NCBI GenBank assembly: GCA_009663005.1
Contig: VIGQ01000470.1
Coordinates: 72,501 to 100,000 of the forward strand
Direction of reading: 5' to 3'
Length of the DNA stretch: 27,500 nt
Source of the DNA: Actinidia chinensis
Taxonomy: Eukaryota > Streptophyta > Magnoliopsida > Ericales > Actinidiaceae
A program made the position numbers and the translations under genes. Positions 11,441 to 20,216 of this stretch are shown here, piece by piece. The notes beneath the pieces were generated by a model, which was given only the letters and a program-made list of their open reading frames with translations, searched no databases and had not been told where the DNA came from. Every line of letters starts with the position of its first letter. Positions within the stretch are counted from its first letter, which is position 1.

Positions 11441-11643
11441 AATTTGTATCCTTCAATTGTCCCTCCGTTTGCATGTGTTAGGTCGATGATCGCGGGGAGG
11501 TTCAGTGAGCTAGATGTTCTCTCTCTGGTTCGGATTCTTATTGGGCAAGCGAGGCGGCTAGCTATTTTTCTTCTATGTGGCACTATCACTTCCGCCCATA
11601 AATGTTGGGAGCCACACAGGTCAAGGATTTGGTTAGCTGAGGG
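11441..11643. other. Sequence between Tat 3' LTR and element C
   Basis: About 200 bp expected to be the last internal part of the Tat element before its 3' LTR, or flanking sequence. A 75-codon plus-strand frame (11435-11662) runs through it without recognisable motifs. No purine-rich priming tract is clear at its left edge. Confidence 0.35.
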
Positions 11644-13606
11644 TGTAAGCCCTAAAATCTAATAATCAAAAGTAAATAAAATCCAGTTAGGACGAGTCAA
11701 GATTTCACACTTTCCTTGAATAGTCAAAGTCAAAAACCATGTCAACAAAACATAACCCCCACCCATTTGAGTAATAAGTCTATCACTAACGTCCATACCC
11801 CGAATGCATTAAGTGACAAGTTTAAAGGTTATACAATAACCCAAATAGTCAAAAGATTTATAAATAGAAGTTCCAAAAACCGTCTTCAAAAAAATAAAAC
11901 AAAGATAAAAAAAAAAATAAGTCATGATCGATGACTCCAAAGTCATGCAACCACACTTCAAGCATCCATCTCATGCTCCATGCCGAAGTACCTGAAAAAA
12001 ATTGATAGGTTGAGCTCAATAGCCCAGTAGGAAAAACTATTCTCCCTTCGCTAGGTGTATAAACATGATACATGCATATGAGTGAGTATATGATAGATAC
12101 GACCAATGGAGAAGGATCGGATGAACAAAGACTTTAAAACTCCCACTAAGTACTCAAAATGTGTTCATATGTCTAAATATGTTCAAGGTCCCAAATTAGT
12201 TTAAAATATCCCACCAAACCAAATAATTTCCAAAATTCTCGCTTTCTCATTATTGAAAACAATATTTTCGCCAATACATCAAAACCGATATTTATAAAAA
12301 TCCTCATCAATTTATTAGGGGAAGTATCCTCTGCCGGATTCATTGGGCTCCATGCACCCATGCCGGAATTTCGTGGGCTCCGTATACCCCGCCGGATTTC
12401 ATGGGCTCCGTGCACCCACGCCGGATTTCATGGGGCTCGTGCCACCCGCGGATGTCGTGGGGCTCCGGTGCAACCCAAGTGCAGGGACACCAAACGAGTG
12501 ATCCCTAGAGTTCTTTTTCTTTTATCCATTAATATCATCTCAAAACAATTTGCCTTTCAAAAAACTCTCAAAAGTCCAATTTAGTCCAAAAAGTCACCGT
12601 TTTCGTTAAAAAAAATGTCAACCGACGCGTGTCAATTCATACAACTAAGAAATTTATTAAACACAGTCCAAGGTCCTTAAATTAATGATATCAAGGTGAA
12701 TCGGTGTCCAAATTGGTGGGTAAGCGTCAAAAATACGAAAGGAATGGACAAGAGGGGCCAATGGGATCAAATGATGTAGGAAATCTATCCAAAAACAGAG
12801 TATAGGTGCTGGAAAACACAGGGGCAGCAGCCTACCAGGGAAACCATGCCAATTTTACCCTTAGAGGCGTGGACCTTTCAACCAAACACATGTGAGATAC
12901 TTAGGTCAGAATTTTGGATTATGTAAGAGCAATAAATATTACATTAAAGGAGAGTAAATCAACCATCAATTTCATTAAACAAGTTCTCAATTTGTAGATC
13001 ACAAAATTCTAACTCAAACAAACCCACTTGGGAAGCAATGACCAATTTAGAAAATCGGGAGCAAGCAACAAGAACAGGGCATATGCTATAACATAAGATA
13101 CAACTAAAAACGTAGAATGTGTATTCCTACCTCAAGATTTGAGCTTGGATTGAATGGCAGTGAAAAACCTCCTAGCCTCCAATGAACTCCAATCCGAAAA
13201 TATAGAGCTCTTGGTGCGAAATAAACGAGATAGATAAGCTTCCAATACGTATCGAAGAAGTGATTTTAGGTGTGGGTTCTTGAAGGGGGGGACTTGAGAT
13301 TTTGTGAGTTTTGGAGCCTTTGAGCCAGAAGAAGAAACGAAAATGGAGACGAGGAGGCGAGAGAGAGAGAATGGCTGACTGAAGAGGGCTGATATCTTTC
13401 CTTTCTTTTTTTTTTTTTTCTTGTTTTGACTAAAGTCCTATATACTCTCAACCCTGCACAATTTTTATCCCTTAGACTTTCAAATGTGTACTAAAAAACA
13501 CACCTAAATGCCTTCTACACTATCAATAATCTCTCTTAATAAAATTTTCAATTCCTCACATTAACCCAATAATTAGGAAACACTTATGCAAATTTTGGGT
13601 CCTACA
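11644..13606 (-). repeat. 3' LTR of element C
   Basis: 1963 bp with near-palindromic ends. On the plus strand it starts TGTAAGCCCTAAAAT at 11644 and ends AATTTTGGGTCCTACA at 13606. Its first ~310 bp match 15247-15550 closely, including AGTCAAAGTCAA and AACGTCCATACCC. It contains a GC-rich 29-bp minisatellite at 12333-12476. Confidence 0.82.
12333..12476. repeat. 29-bp minisatellite (5 units) inside element C LTR
   Basis: Five head-to-tail units start at 12333, 12362, 12391, 12420 and 12448, giving periods of 29, 29, 29 and 28. The common core is GCCGGATTTCATGGGCTCC followed by a GTGCACCCAC-like half. The array is much richer in G and C than its surroundings. Units differ by a few bases, mostly at the edges of the array. 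Confidence 0.88.
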
Positions 13607-13619
13607 TTCCAACCTCCTT
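13607..13619 (-). other. Polypurine tract of element C
   Basis: On the minus strand AAGGAGGTTGGAA lies directly before the 3' LTR start TGTAGGACCC. This is where plus-strand DNA synthesis starts in LTR elements. Upstream (13620-13650) is the A/T- and purine-rich stretch that follows the pol stop in chromoviruses. Confidence 0.8.
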
Positions 13620-13759
13620 AAAAAATTTTGTCCTCAAAATTTGAATAACTAGGCCATCACTACATGTATGTATTGATTATGCAATATGAATTCAAGTCCT
13701 CAACTAGAAATGCAAAAACATAAACTAGAGACTAACCTAGCTCACCCGGTTTTAAACAA

Positions 13760-14123
13760 TTACGGATGTTTCTCAATCATCTCATCTTCCCCCTTTCCCA
13801 TGTTGATTCTTTACTTCCAAAGTATTCCATAGAACCCGTACTAGTCGAATCGTTTTGCCCTTCAGTATTTTCTCCTCGTATCGATGTGATTCGAATCGGT
13901 TTTTCCCCATAAGATGCGTCTGGCCTCCGTTCAGCTCGGCCATTCTTAATAGTAGTGAATGGATCGGTTCATATTCTTCACATGGAACGTGGAAAAACAT
14001 CATGAATGCCCGAAAAGTTAGGAACGGTTGCGTGAAAATTGAAGCGGTCTCCTTGGCTCTTCTTATTTTGAGTCCCATAGTTCCCAGATTACAACCCCCA
14101 TAACTCCCCGTTGGCGCACTCAC
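13760..14123 (-). pseudogene. pol: Chromodomain-like C-terminal end of pol, element C
   Basis: The minus frame 14123-13782 contains KGKTIRLVRVLW, then a frame change leads to GEDEMIEKHP near 13760. In chromovirus integrases this is the end of the C-terminal chromodomain, which steers integration to certain chromatin. The upstream part (EEYEPIHSLL, about 13990-13960) fits the linker before it. The catalytic integrase core is gone. The fusion directly downstream of gag shows a large internal deletion. Assignment is by recalled family pattern and not by search. Confidence 0.65.
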
Positions 14124-14149
14124 TGTCGTGGTAGACGGCTTTCATTTTT

Positions 14150-14982
14150 CGTTTTAACCCACCGAAGCTTCAGTTTCTTGCCAACTCCATACCTCGGCAA
14201 ATTTGTTATGACCCCCACTCATCACAAACTTTTGAATCGAGTCATCTAAACCCCGGATGACCTCTTGCACTCTTTCCCTCCGTGGACCGAGTTCCGGTGG
14301 CAAAGCGAGATAAGGCTTGAAATTTCATCGTTCATACTCCGACACATCATGGCTCCTTTCTCTAACCCTCAAATTGTTTCCCGAAGCATGTCCCTTGAAT
14401 GATTCTGGAAATATTGGTCTTCAAGATAACTCCAACTCAGCCAAGTCATGTGTCTCTACGTCCGGCTCATTCACATTTCCGCCTTCCTATCCAATCCCCT
14501 CGATGTTTCCTAGTGGCCCAAGTAACCGACTTTCCACCACTCATTAGCCTCCCCACTTAGTTTTGACACGCCACTAGCTTCAACTCCACGCATCCTGCAA
14601 GTCACTCTAGCAACATCAAATAGTTTTGGCGGATTTCCGACAACCCACTGGTCCGCCACCAAAGGGTCACTACTAACCCCGTCGAACATAGGAGGGTTCA
14701 ACTGCGGAATTCCCTTACTACTTCCATAGCAACGGTTTCTAAGTATTGTCTCTATTATCTTGACCATGTGTGCCGTATTGCCCGCAACGAAATCGTTTAG
14801 AAGGGTGTTTGGTGGTGGTGGAGTCCCTATTGCTTCCACATTGGCCACGGCGACATTTCGATTCCCCAATTTCTCCCGTGTTGACTACCTTCATCATTTG
14901 CCTGCTCCATTCGGCTCCAGTCAGCATTTTGACCACCCCTAGCGGTTGTACCATCGTCTAGGCAACTCTTTCTTGGCGGCAT
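14150..14982 (-). pseudogene. gag: Gag remnant of element C
   Basis: The start is ATG at 14982 (MPPRKSC), 250 bases from the primer site, matching the usual basic N-terminus of chromovirus gag. Frames shift several times. Recognisable blocks in order are LNPPMFDG with DPLVADQW (about 14705-14640), EANEWW (about 14555-14535) and PPELGPRRERVQEVIRGLDD (about 14300-14240). These follow the order of the plant gag family (retrotrans_gag). No zinc knuckle is visible before the deletion junction at about 14100. The gene is not translatable as it stands. Confidence 0.75.
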
Positions 14983-15231
14983 AGTTCTAATAAGAGTAAT
15001 AAAGATCATCATTAAGCCTCATATTATCGCAAAAAAAAAATCATGCCTTTACCCACCCCAACACGGTAACACTCAACACTATACTGTTAACTCACATGCG
15101 TCACATATATTTATGTTATATCAGAATGTCACACAAGCACCAATAAAAAAATATGATTTTTATGAGAAACTTATGCAACAATGACATCCTCAAGGCCGAA
15201 GCTTCCACGGTTTCCTATTATTCGACCTAAC
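14983..15231 (-). other. Leader of element C
   Basis: AT-rich untranslated sequence between the primer binding site and the gag start. It holds several ATGs on the plus strand but no supported gene. Confidence 0.5.
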
Positions 15232-15243
15232 GCTCTGATACCA
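15232..15243 (-). other. Primer binding site of element C (initiator tRNA-Met type)
   Basis: The minus strand reads TGGTATCAGAGC, the exact complement of the 3' end of plant initiator tRNA-Met. It lies 3 bases inside the LTR end TGTCACGCCC. This is the site used by most chromoviruses and Ty1/copia elements. Confidence 0.9.
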
Positions 15244-15246
15244 ATC

Positions 15247-15550
15247 TGTCACGCCCTAAAATTTACTAACTCAAAGTACATAACAATCCCGTAGGACGAG
15301 TCAAGATTTTCTACTTTCCTTTGAATAGTCAAAGTCAACAACAAACATATCCCCACCATTTGGAGTAATTAGTTCTATCCACTAACGTCCATACCCGAAT
15401 GCATAAGTACTCAGTTTAAAGGTTATTACCATAACCAAATAGTCCAAAAGATTTATAAAAGAAGTTTTACAAAACCGTCTTTCAAAAATATAAAACACAG
15501 ATTAAAAAAAAAATAACTTCCTGCTCGATGAAACTCCCAAAGCATGCAAC
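15247..15550 (-). repeat. Truncated 5' LTR of element C
   Basis: About 304 bp matching the first part of 11644-13606. Similarity stops at about 15550 after AGCATGCAAC. The remaining ~1.65 kb of this LTR, including the minisatellite region, is missing. Sequence beyond it belongs to the Tat antisense ORF neighbourhood. Confidence 0.82.
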
Positions 15551-15889
15551 ATGTACCTAGCCCACGTAACCTCCTTTGTGTAGAGTCTGTTCTCTTAATG
15601 AGCCTTACCTGTAGTTATCCCTCATAGCTCATCACACTAGCTAGCTGGCTGTTCTAATTGGACTTGTTTTCTTCTCCCACATATGAACTTGAACCGAGCT
15701 CAACTACTATTCCACGACGATAGGGCCTAGAGAAGTTCGGGTTTAACTCATGGCATCCTTGCCAATTTTCGATCGACATCCCAGGCCCAACAAAATTCCC
15801 ACGTAGCGGTGGAAAAGCTAGACCGCATCCCAATTCGTTCTTGGCTAATCCACCAATCTGGGCTCTGATTTCCAATCTGCCCAATGCTA
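15551..15889. other. Upstream of the Tat antisense ORF
   Basis: Sequence between the broken LTR and the first supported part of the antisense ORF. Plus-strand frames are open over part of it (about 15730-15900, proline-rich), and there are overlapping frames on the minus strand. It could hold the N-terminal exon or promoter of the antisense gene, but I cannot point to a TATA box or start codon. Confidence 0.3.
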
Positions 15890-16224
15890 AAGGAGGTGAT
15901 GGCACGCTGCCATCTCACTTTTATGCAGGTGTTGATTAACTTCGTTCGTACCATGCTTACGGTGGATACATTAATGGACATACTAAACAAGCCCTTAGCA
16001 CTTCAGATCAGTTTCACATATACACAGTAGTTCGGCTGAAAAAGGAGTCGGGCAACCCTTTTTATAGTGGCAACCATTATCTGTGCCTAAAGGCCCTAGC
16101 CAGCAACCTGGATAAGGATTTATTTCTTGAAAATTTGTTTGGGTTTCAGACTCTTGGAAATTCTGACCTAGGGATGACGGCATTTGGTCGTTCCCAAAGC
16201 ACAATGGCAGTTTGCCCGACAATG

Positions 16225-16312
16225 AGTATTTCTTTCATTTGAGTTCGTGTTCTCCATGTTTTGTGAATTTACCTTGCATTGGTACTAATATTTGCTCCTG
16301 TTGCTTATGCAG
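16225..16312 (+). other. Probable small intron in the antisense ORF
   Basis: The protein frame PDN (ends 16223) resumes at EFNDRF (16313) in a different frame. Between them are a GT donor (GTATTT at 16226), a perfect plant-like branch site TACTAAT at 16283-16289 and a T-rich run ending in TTATGCAG at 16312. The branch adenine lies 24 bases from the AG. The length of 87-88 bp is typical of plant introns. Splicing at the GT as written leaves one extra base (A16225), so a one-base change or sequencing error is likely at the donor. Confidence 0.6.
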
Positions 16313-16794
16313 AGTTCAACGATAGGTTTAAAGTCCGTTCCGATGCTTACAAAGAGGCCATTCGAGTCACCAACAACAAGCAAGAGTCCAGGGACATAAA
16401 GGCGATCCTCAAGTATGAGCTGCACTATCGGTACAGAATTTCGCGCAAGATTGTGGAGTTCGTAAGAGCCAGTCTTCCACCACTACGAATTAAGGGTTGA
16501 GCTCCACAACGTGAGGCCTTCAGTCCTGAGGGGTCCGAACACAAGGAAGGCTACGCTGCGAGTTCGTTGGGCTATAATTCTCTGGATCCCATTGATGATA
16601 GAGAAGAGGAGGAAGAGGCTCGTGTTGAATAGAAGGCGAGGTCGAGTGGTCCTTACAATTGATCTTGAGGGCAAGTTTTCTCCTATCTCCATTTCAAGCT
16701 CGGACAGCGAGCGCTCTAACAATCTGACCATGCACTACGTTCGTCCACTCAGGGAACCGAAGTCGTTGGGACAAGCTCTAGCGAGGCCGACATA

Positions 16795-17829
16795 ATGAGG
16801 TTCAGAAATCTTAGGAGGGTTGCAATGGCTGCTACCACTCCTACCGAAGTAATTCTTCCTGCCATCCGGGCCCCCACAAATGTTGGTCCTTCAGTAAGGG
16901 GATGTGGTGTAACAAGGGCTAATCCAGGCTTACCAGAGGCCTATATGCCGGGGAAGCGTAAAGGGAAAGATCCCATAGTGGATACACCCAAAAGGCCTCG
17001 GAGGGAGATAAGCTCGGTTCGTGCCACCGAGCTCTGGAAACCTAAATTTTCTACTTGTGAGCTCAGCAGACAAGTGACGGAAGTTGACTCTACCCGAGAT
17101 CTTGACACAAGTTTAGCTCTCGCACGGGTAGTTATGTTGCCGAGTGACTCTATCGCTCTTATCGAGGAGTCTTGGGATACGATGAGGAACTTACTGGTGA
17201 TGCAGCATGTTCAAGTGAGCATTGTGAATTTAGAATTACTCGATTTGTATGTTAAATACTTAGTTTTTGCATGTGTTTTTGATTTGGAGATTCTTCAAAA
17301 AGCGATGGGAACCTCGAACCGAATGGTGGAGTACTCGGCCAAGCTAAAATGGGCAAAAAAGAAAATAGAAATTGAGGCGAGCAAGGCCAAACTTGTGATG
17401 GCCAATGTCAATCAGTTGAAGGTAGACTTGGTCCTCGCAGAGCAAGCCCAGGATGCCAGCTACGCAGCTGTGGTCCAAGCTCAAGGGAAGGCTACTACTG
17501 TAGAGGCTGCTCTCGCCGAGCTTAAGACAGCAGCAGGTGGCCCTGTGTACGAGCGGGTTTTCACCCGACGGGTCAATTGGGCATGGGACAACTACAGTAG
17601 GCAGGTCGTCCAGGTCCACTCTAAGTCCTTTCTAGAAGGATGGTTGTCTTGCCTGAAGAAACTCAGCATGCTTAAGGATAACCCAGTGTGGGTCAGGGCT
17701 GCCCTTGCTCCTAATTTCCCTGAGCCTCCTGTACCTTATTCTCCACTAATCCTACCAGCTTCACGAAGAGAGTTGCAACCTCTGGATAAGACGAAGGCGT
17801 TCCTAAGCCTATCCCAGACCCTGCCGTAG
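16795..17829 (+). CDS. Longest intact part of the Tat antisense ORF, coiled-coil protein
   Basis: 344 codons, the longest open frame in the window. Residues 1-50 are a low-complexity, Pro/Thr-rich linker, and 53-71 carry a basic patch (PGKRKGKD, PKRPRRE) that could be a nuclear localisation signal. Residues ~165-250 are Ala/Lys/Glu/Gln-rich and predicted by eye to form a coiled coil. The end (~255-330) holds the YERVFTRR...EGWLSCLKKL...FPEPPVPYSP block that I associate with this family. The ATG at 16795 is only the first methionine after a damaged stretch. In-frame residues before it (GTEVVGTSSSEAD from 16753) show that the protein began earlier. The TAG at 17827 follows a one-base shift; the tail continues in frame 3 to 17966. 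A 3' leader with AT-rich signals follows. It may act in trans in DNA or RNA binding, but nothing proves it. Confidence 0.6.
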   Translation: MRFRNLRRVAMAATTPTEVILPAIRAPTNVGPSVRGCGVTRANPGLPEAYMPGKRKGKDPIVDTPKRPRREISSVRATELWKPKFSTCELSRQVTEVDSTRDLDTSLALARVVMLPSDSIALIEESWDTMRNLLVMQHVQVSIVNLELLDLYVKYLVFACVFDLEILQKAMGTSNRMVEYSAKLKWAKKKIEIEASKAKLVMANVNQLKVDLVLAEQAQDASYAAVVQAQGKATTVEAALAELKTAAGGPVYERVFTRRVNWAWDNYSRQVVQVHSKSFLEGWLSCLKKLSMLKDNPVWVRAALAPNFPEPPVPYSPLILPASRRELQPLDKTKAFLSLSQTLP

Positions 17830-17966
17830 CTTTAGGCATCAAAGTTGGCAATCCTGCGAAGGAAGTCAGAAGAACGGTTGCTGAGGCATTTGAGGAAAGG
17901 CCCGATGAAGAAAGTGGAATTGGTGGTGATGAAGATGTAGACCACACACACTCTTCTGAGTGTTGA

Positions 17967-18189
17967 CATGCTTCTTATCTCTTAAACACTCATTTAATTT
18001 CTACTTGGACATGTATAGACTTACTCTTTACTTTTGTTTTCGTGTTAGTATTGCACTTCTGCTTTCTGCTTGGATTCTTCTCTTATTCAAAATATATAAA
18101 TTTTGTTCGGTTTAACTCCGGGTCTTCTGTCCTTTACGTTTGTGAGAGTTAAACTCAGCAATACTTGTATGTCAGGGCTTGGATTGCTC
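17967..18189 (+). other. 3' flank of the antisense ORF
   Basis: T-rich sequence with TATATAAAT-like stretches (near 18090) and a TTTTGT-rich run, compatible with a plant polyadenylation region for the antisense transcript. No coding signal. Confidence 0.4.
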
Positions 18190-18725
18190 ATTGAGCTCGG
18201 CTTTCCCCTCCACGACTCTTGTTGAGATCACAAAGGCTCGGCTAACTCCCCATCGCGTCTCTAGCAAAGTGTCCTCTACCAAAGCCTGCAGGACGGGATT
18301 CAGAGCTCTCAAAGCTCGGCTAATCCTTCCTTAGATTTTCTGCCAGGTACACAAAGTAATATGAGTCGGGGTTGAGTTCGGAGCTCACTTAGGGCTCAGC
18401 TAACTCCCCATCACGTCTAAGGCAAAGTGTCCCTTAGCAATGCTTACGAGACAAGATTCGAAGCTCTCAAAACTCAGCTAATCCTTCCCCAGATTTCCTG
18501 CCAAGTACATAGAGGAATATTACTCGAGGTTGAGTTCAGAGCCCGCTTAGGGTTCAGCTAACTCTCCATCATGTCTCTCAAAAAGTGTCCCATAGCAAAG
18601 CCTACAGGACAGTATTCGGAGCTCTCAAAGCTCAGCTAATCCTTCCCCACATTTTCTGCCAGTACACAGAGGAATATTACTCGGGTTTGAGTTCAGAGCC
18701 CACTTAGGGTCGGTTAACCCCTCAT
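18190..18725. repeat. Tandem array 1 of the Tat 3' zone, ~158-bp unit
   Basis: Repeating landmark G(C/T)TAAC(T/C)C occurs at 18241, 18399, 18557 and 18713, giving periods of 158, 158 and 156. Each unit is itself a dimer: a second GCTCGGCTAATCCTTCC-type landmark falls 78 bases later (18319), so a ~79-bp monomer underlies it. About three full units and partial ends are present. Units differ by roughly 10-15 percent by eye. Tandem repeats in the 3' untranslated zone are a known feature of Tat elements. Confidence 0.85.
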
Positions 18726-19057
18726 CACTTCTTTTAGAACTATGGTCAATTTTCCGTCTCTCGTTAGTCGTTTGATGCTGGTCAATCTGTGAAACGTCGT
18801 GTCCAAGAGCATGCTCCACCGATGCATGTGTTGGAACGACAGTTAACCTTCCCACTTTTAATGGGCTCATAATCAATTAGATGCGCGATGTGTTCAAAGT
18901 GGCACCACGTGCCTCCGTCGTGAAATGGTTTACCCCGGTAATCATGCGAACCGTTCTGTTGTCTAGGTTCATTTCGTGTGTCTTAAACGTGTCTTATATC
19001 TTAATGGCAGACTGTCAGCCTCCCCATTAATGACAACCGATGGCCTATCTAAGTTAC

Positions 19058-19065
19058 TATAAATA
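19058..19065 (+). promoter_or_regulatory. TATA box candidate (TATAAATA)
   Basis: TATAAATAGG, a strong plant TATA box, lies 91 bases before the ATG at 19149. Transcription would start near 19090 in the ACATCAGC stretch. A G-box CACGTG lies ~150 bases upstream. The direction is plus, opposite to the Tat genes and the same as the antisense ORF, which is however upstream of it. Confidence 0.4.
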
Positions 19066-19148
19066 GGCACGTCATGGCTTCATTTCTACATCAGCAGCCT
19101 TCCAATCACTTTGGTTCAATTTCTCTCTCTAAAATCAAAAGGACAAAA

Positions 19149-19223
19149 ATGTCTTCAAATTTAGGACCCCCAAGCATTATTCTTAATGGGGTAGTCCTAC
19201 TTCTCATTCACTTTTGTTCCTAA
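19149..19223 (+). CDS. Short ORF downstream of the TATA box, unidentified
   Basis: ATG at 19149 with 24 codons to TAA, mid-part hydrophobic (ILNGVVLLLIHF), which could be a short membrane or signal segment. I do not recognise it. A continuation in another frame may have been lost to a one-base change, since frames around 19250-19480 are partly open. Kept at low confidence because the ORF is so short. Confidence 0.2.
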   Translation: MSSNLGPPSIILNGVVLLLIHFCS

Positions 19224-19686
19224 AAGATCTATAAGGCGAATCTTTTATTCCCAAAAGGTCTATAACGTGCAGCTACTCTTCTTCTCCATGGGTTTGGCAA
19301 ACCCTTCCACGCATTTTGCCTATGCCCGGAGCTTCTCTTTAGCTCAGATAGGGCAGGTTCAAGAGAAGAAGCTAGCATTGTGACGTACGAGTCAGTTGCG
19401 ACAGGGGGTGATGTATAAACTTGACCATCGCTGCTCTCGCGCCGCTGGCTCATGCAATTTTGTAATTGACTGGGTGTTGCCTTAGAGAGGGCTTTTAGGT
19501 CATATCCATTCTCTAGACAAGTGCTCCTAGTTGCTCCAGCATATCTTGGTTGTCTTTATGAAGCTCTAGAGCTCGATTGTGCACCTAGAATAGGCTTTGT
19601 TGTGATAGATTGATGTACTGACCGAAATGAGGTCTCATTCTTAATGTAATGAATGGACTCAAGCCTTGTAAATGACATTTTGTATT

Positions 19687-19693
19687 AATAAAA
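19687..19693 (+). terminator. Polyadenylation-signal-like AATAAAA
   Basis: AATAAAA in an A/T-rich context after TTGTAAATGACATTTTGT. It lies ~540 bases after the short ORF and before array 2, consistent with a plus-strand polyadenylation site. The motif alone is weak evidence. Confidence 0.3.
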
Positions 19694-19784
19694 ACTCCTT
19701 TCATTTTACACTTCTGTTTGCAATCTGTATGCTTTTTTGCCCCTTCACGTCTTTGTATGTTTGTGTAGCTCAGCAAATTTTCGC

Positions 19785-20115
19785 TTCCCATTATTTCGAA
19801 TTGACTAAGTATACTTTTATGGCAAATATTTCCAAACAGAGCTTGGAACTCTCTTCGAGCTCGGTTAACTCTTCCTAAAAAATTTTCAAGTATATTTAGT
19901 CAACAATTGGATGGAGCTCGGAACTTACTTGGAGCTCGGTTAACTCTTTTTTAATCATAAAAATTCCCTAAGTACACTTTTTGGCAAAAATTTCCGAATA
20001 GAGCTCGGAACTCTCTTCGAGCTCGCTAACTCCTCCTAAAATTTTTCCAAGTATATTTAGTGAACAATTGGACAGAGCTCCGAATTCGCTTAGAGCTCGG
20101 CTAACTCTTCCTTAA
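19785..20115. repeat. Tandem array 2 of the Tat 3' zone, ~161-163-bp unit
   Basis: Landmark G(C/T)TAACTC occurs at 19864, 19939, 20025 and 20100 (spacings 75, 86, 75). A second landmark CTAAGTA-AC-TTT occurs at 19805 and 19968 (163). So two copies of a ~161-163-bp dimer are present. The shared core GAGCTCGG(C/T)TAACTC is the same as in array 1, although the remaining sequence differs. The array begins about 100 bases after the pol end in the sense of the Tat element. Confidence 0.82.
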
Positions 20116-20216
20116 CATCTGTTCATACAGATAGTTGTAGGACACACTCTAATGCGTAAAATTATGAACAAGTGTATTGATGTAAACTTTATCTCATGTA
20201 AAAAAATTACATATAA
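20116..20216 (-). other. Short untranslated region between Tat pol and array 2
   Basis: AT-rich sequence right after the pol C-terminus in element orientation. It carries no gene. Confidence 0.4.

Larger units (their letters stand above)
11644..15550 (-). mobile_element. Element C: chromovirus (Tekay/Del-like) deletion derivative
   Basis: Read on the minus strand: truncated 5' LTR (15550-15247), initiator tRNA-Met primer site (15243-15232), gag (from 14982), chromodomain-like end of pol (about 14050-13760), purine tract (13619-13607) and full 3' LTR (13606-11644). The interior is only ~1.6 kb, whereas complete chromoviruses have about 4-5 kb. Protease, reverse transcriptase, RNase H and most of integrase are absent. 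The 5' LTR stops at about 15550, where the Tat element's antisense ORF region begins, so this side was deleted after insertion. Lineage assignment follows from the primer site, the gag start and the chromodomain. Confidence 0.8.
15890..17966 (+). pseudogene. Antisense additional ORF of the Tat element, spliced and frameshifted
   Basis: A plus-strand gene opposite in sense to the Tat pol. Supported parts are an upstream block with VVRLKKE (about 16028) and FPKHNGSLPDN (16191-16223); an intron at about 16225-16312; EFNDRFKVRSDAYKEA onward (from 16313); an acidic DDREEEEEAR stretch near 16605; the long frame 16795-17829; and an acidic tail in another frame ending HTHSSEC at TGA 17964. Damage includes in-frame TGA 16498 and TAG 16630, shifts at about 16640-16750 and a shift near 17800. 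The C-terminal EGW-CL-KL and EPPVPYSP-ILP pattern is one I associate with the extra ORF of plant Tat elements, often labelled putative gypsy-type transposon protein. Function is unknown. Confidence 0.6.
18726..19784 (+). other. Spacer between arrays with a possible plus-strand transcription unit
   Basis: Roughly 1 kb in which a G-box (CACGTG, 18906), a TATA box (19058), an ATG at 19149 opening 24 codons (MSSNLGPPS...) and AATAAAA (19687) lie in gene-like order. Reading past the first stop, frames stay partly open and the leader is C/T-rich (TTTCTCTCTCT). I recognise no protein domain. It could be a captured host promoter or gene, a second accessory ORF of the Tat element, or chance. No homologous copy is in the window. 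Confidence 0.35.

Noticed and set aside
12333..12476. Regular 29-bp repeats considered as a CRISPR array
   Set aside because: Units are directly head-to-tail with no unique spacers, in a plant LTR.
14510..14961. Overlapping plus-strand ORFs at 14317-14547, 14760-14942 and 14770-14961
   Set aside because: They are antisense shadows of the element C gag; only the minus strand shows gag motifs.
15654..16222. Minus-strand ORFs 15654-15905, 15748-15990 and 15995-16222
   Set aside because: No family resemblance; they overlap the plus-strand antisense ORF region.
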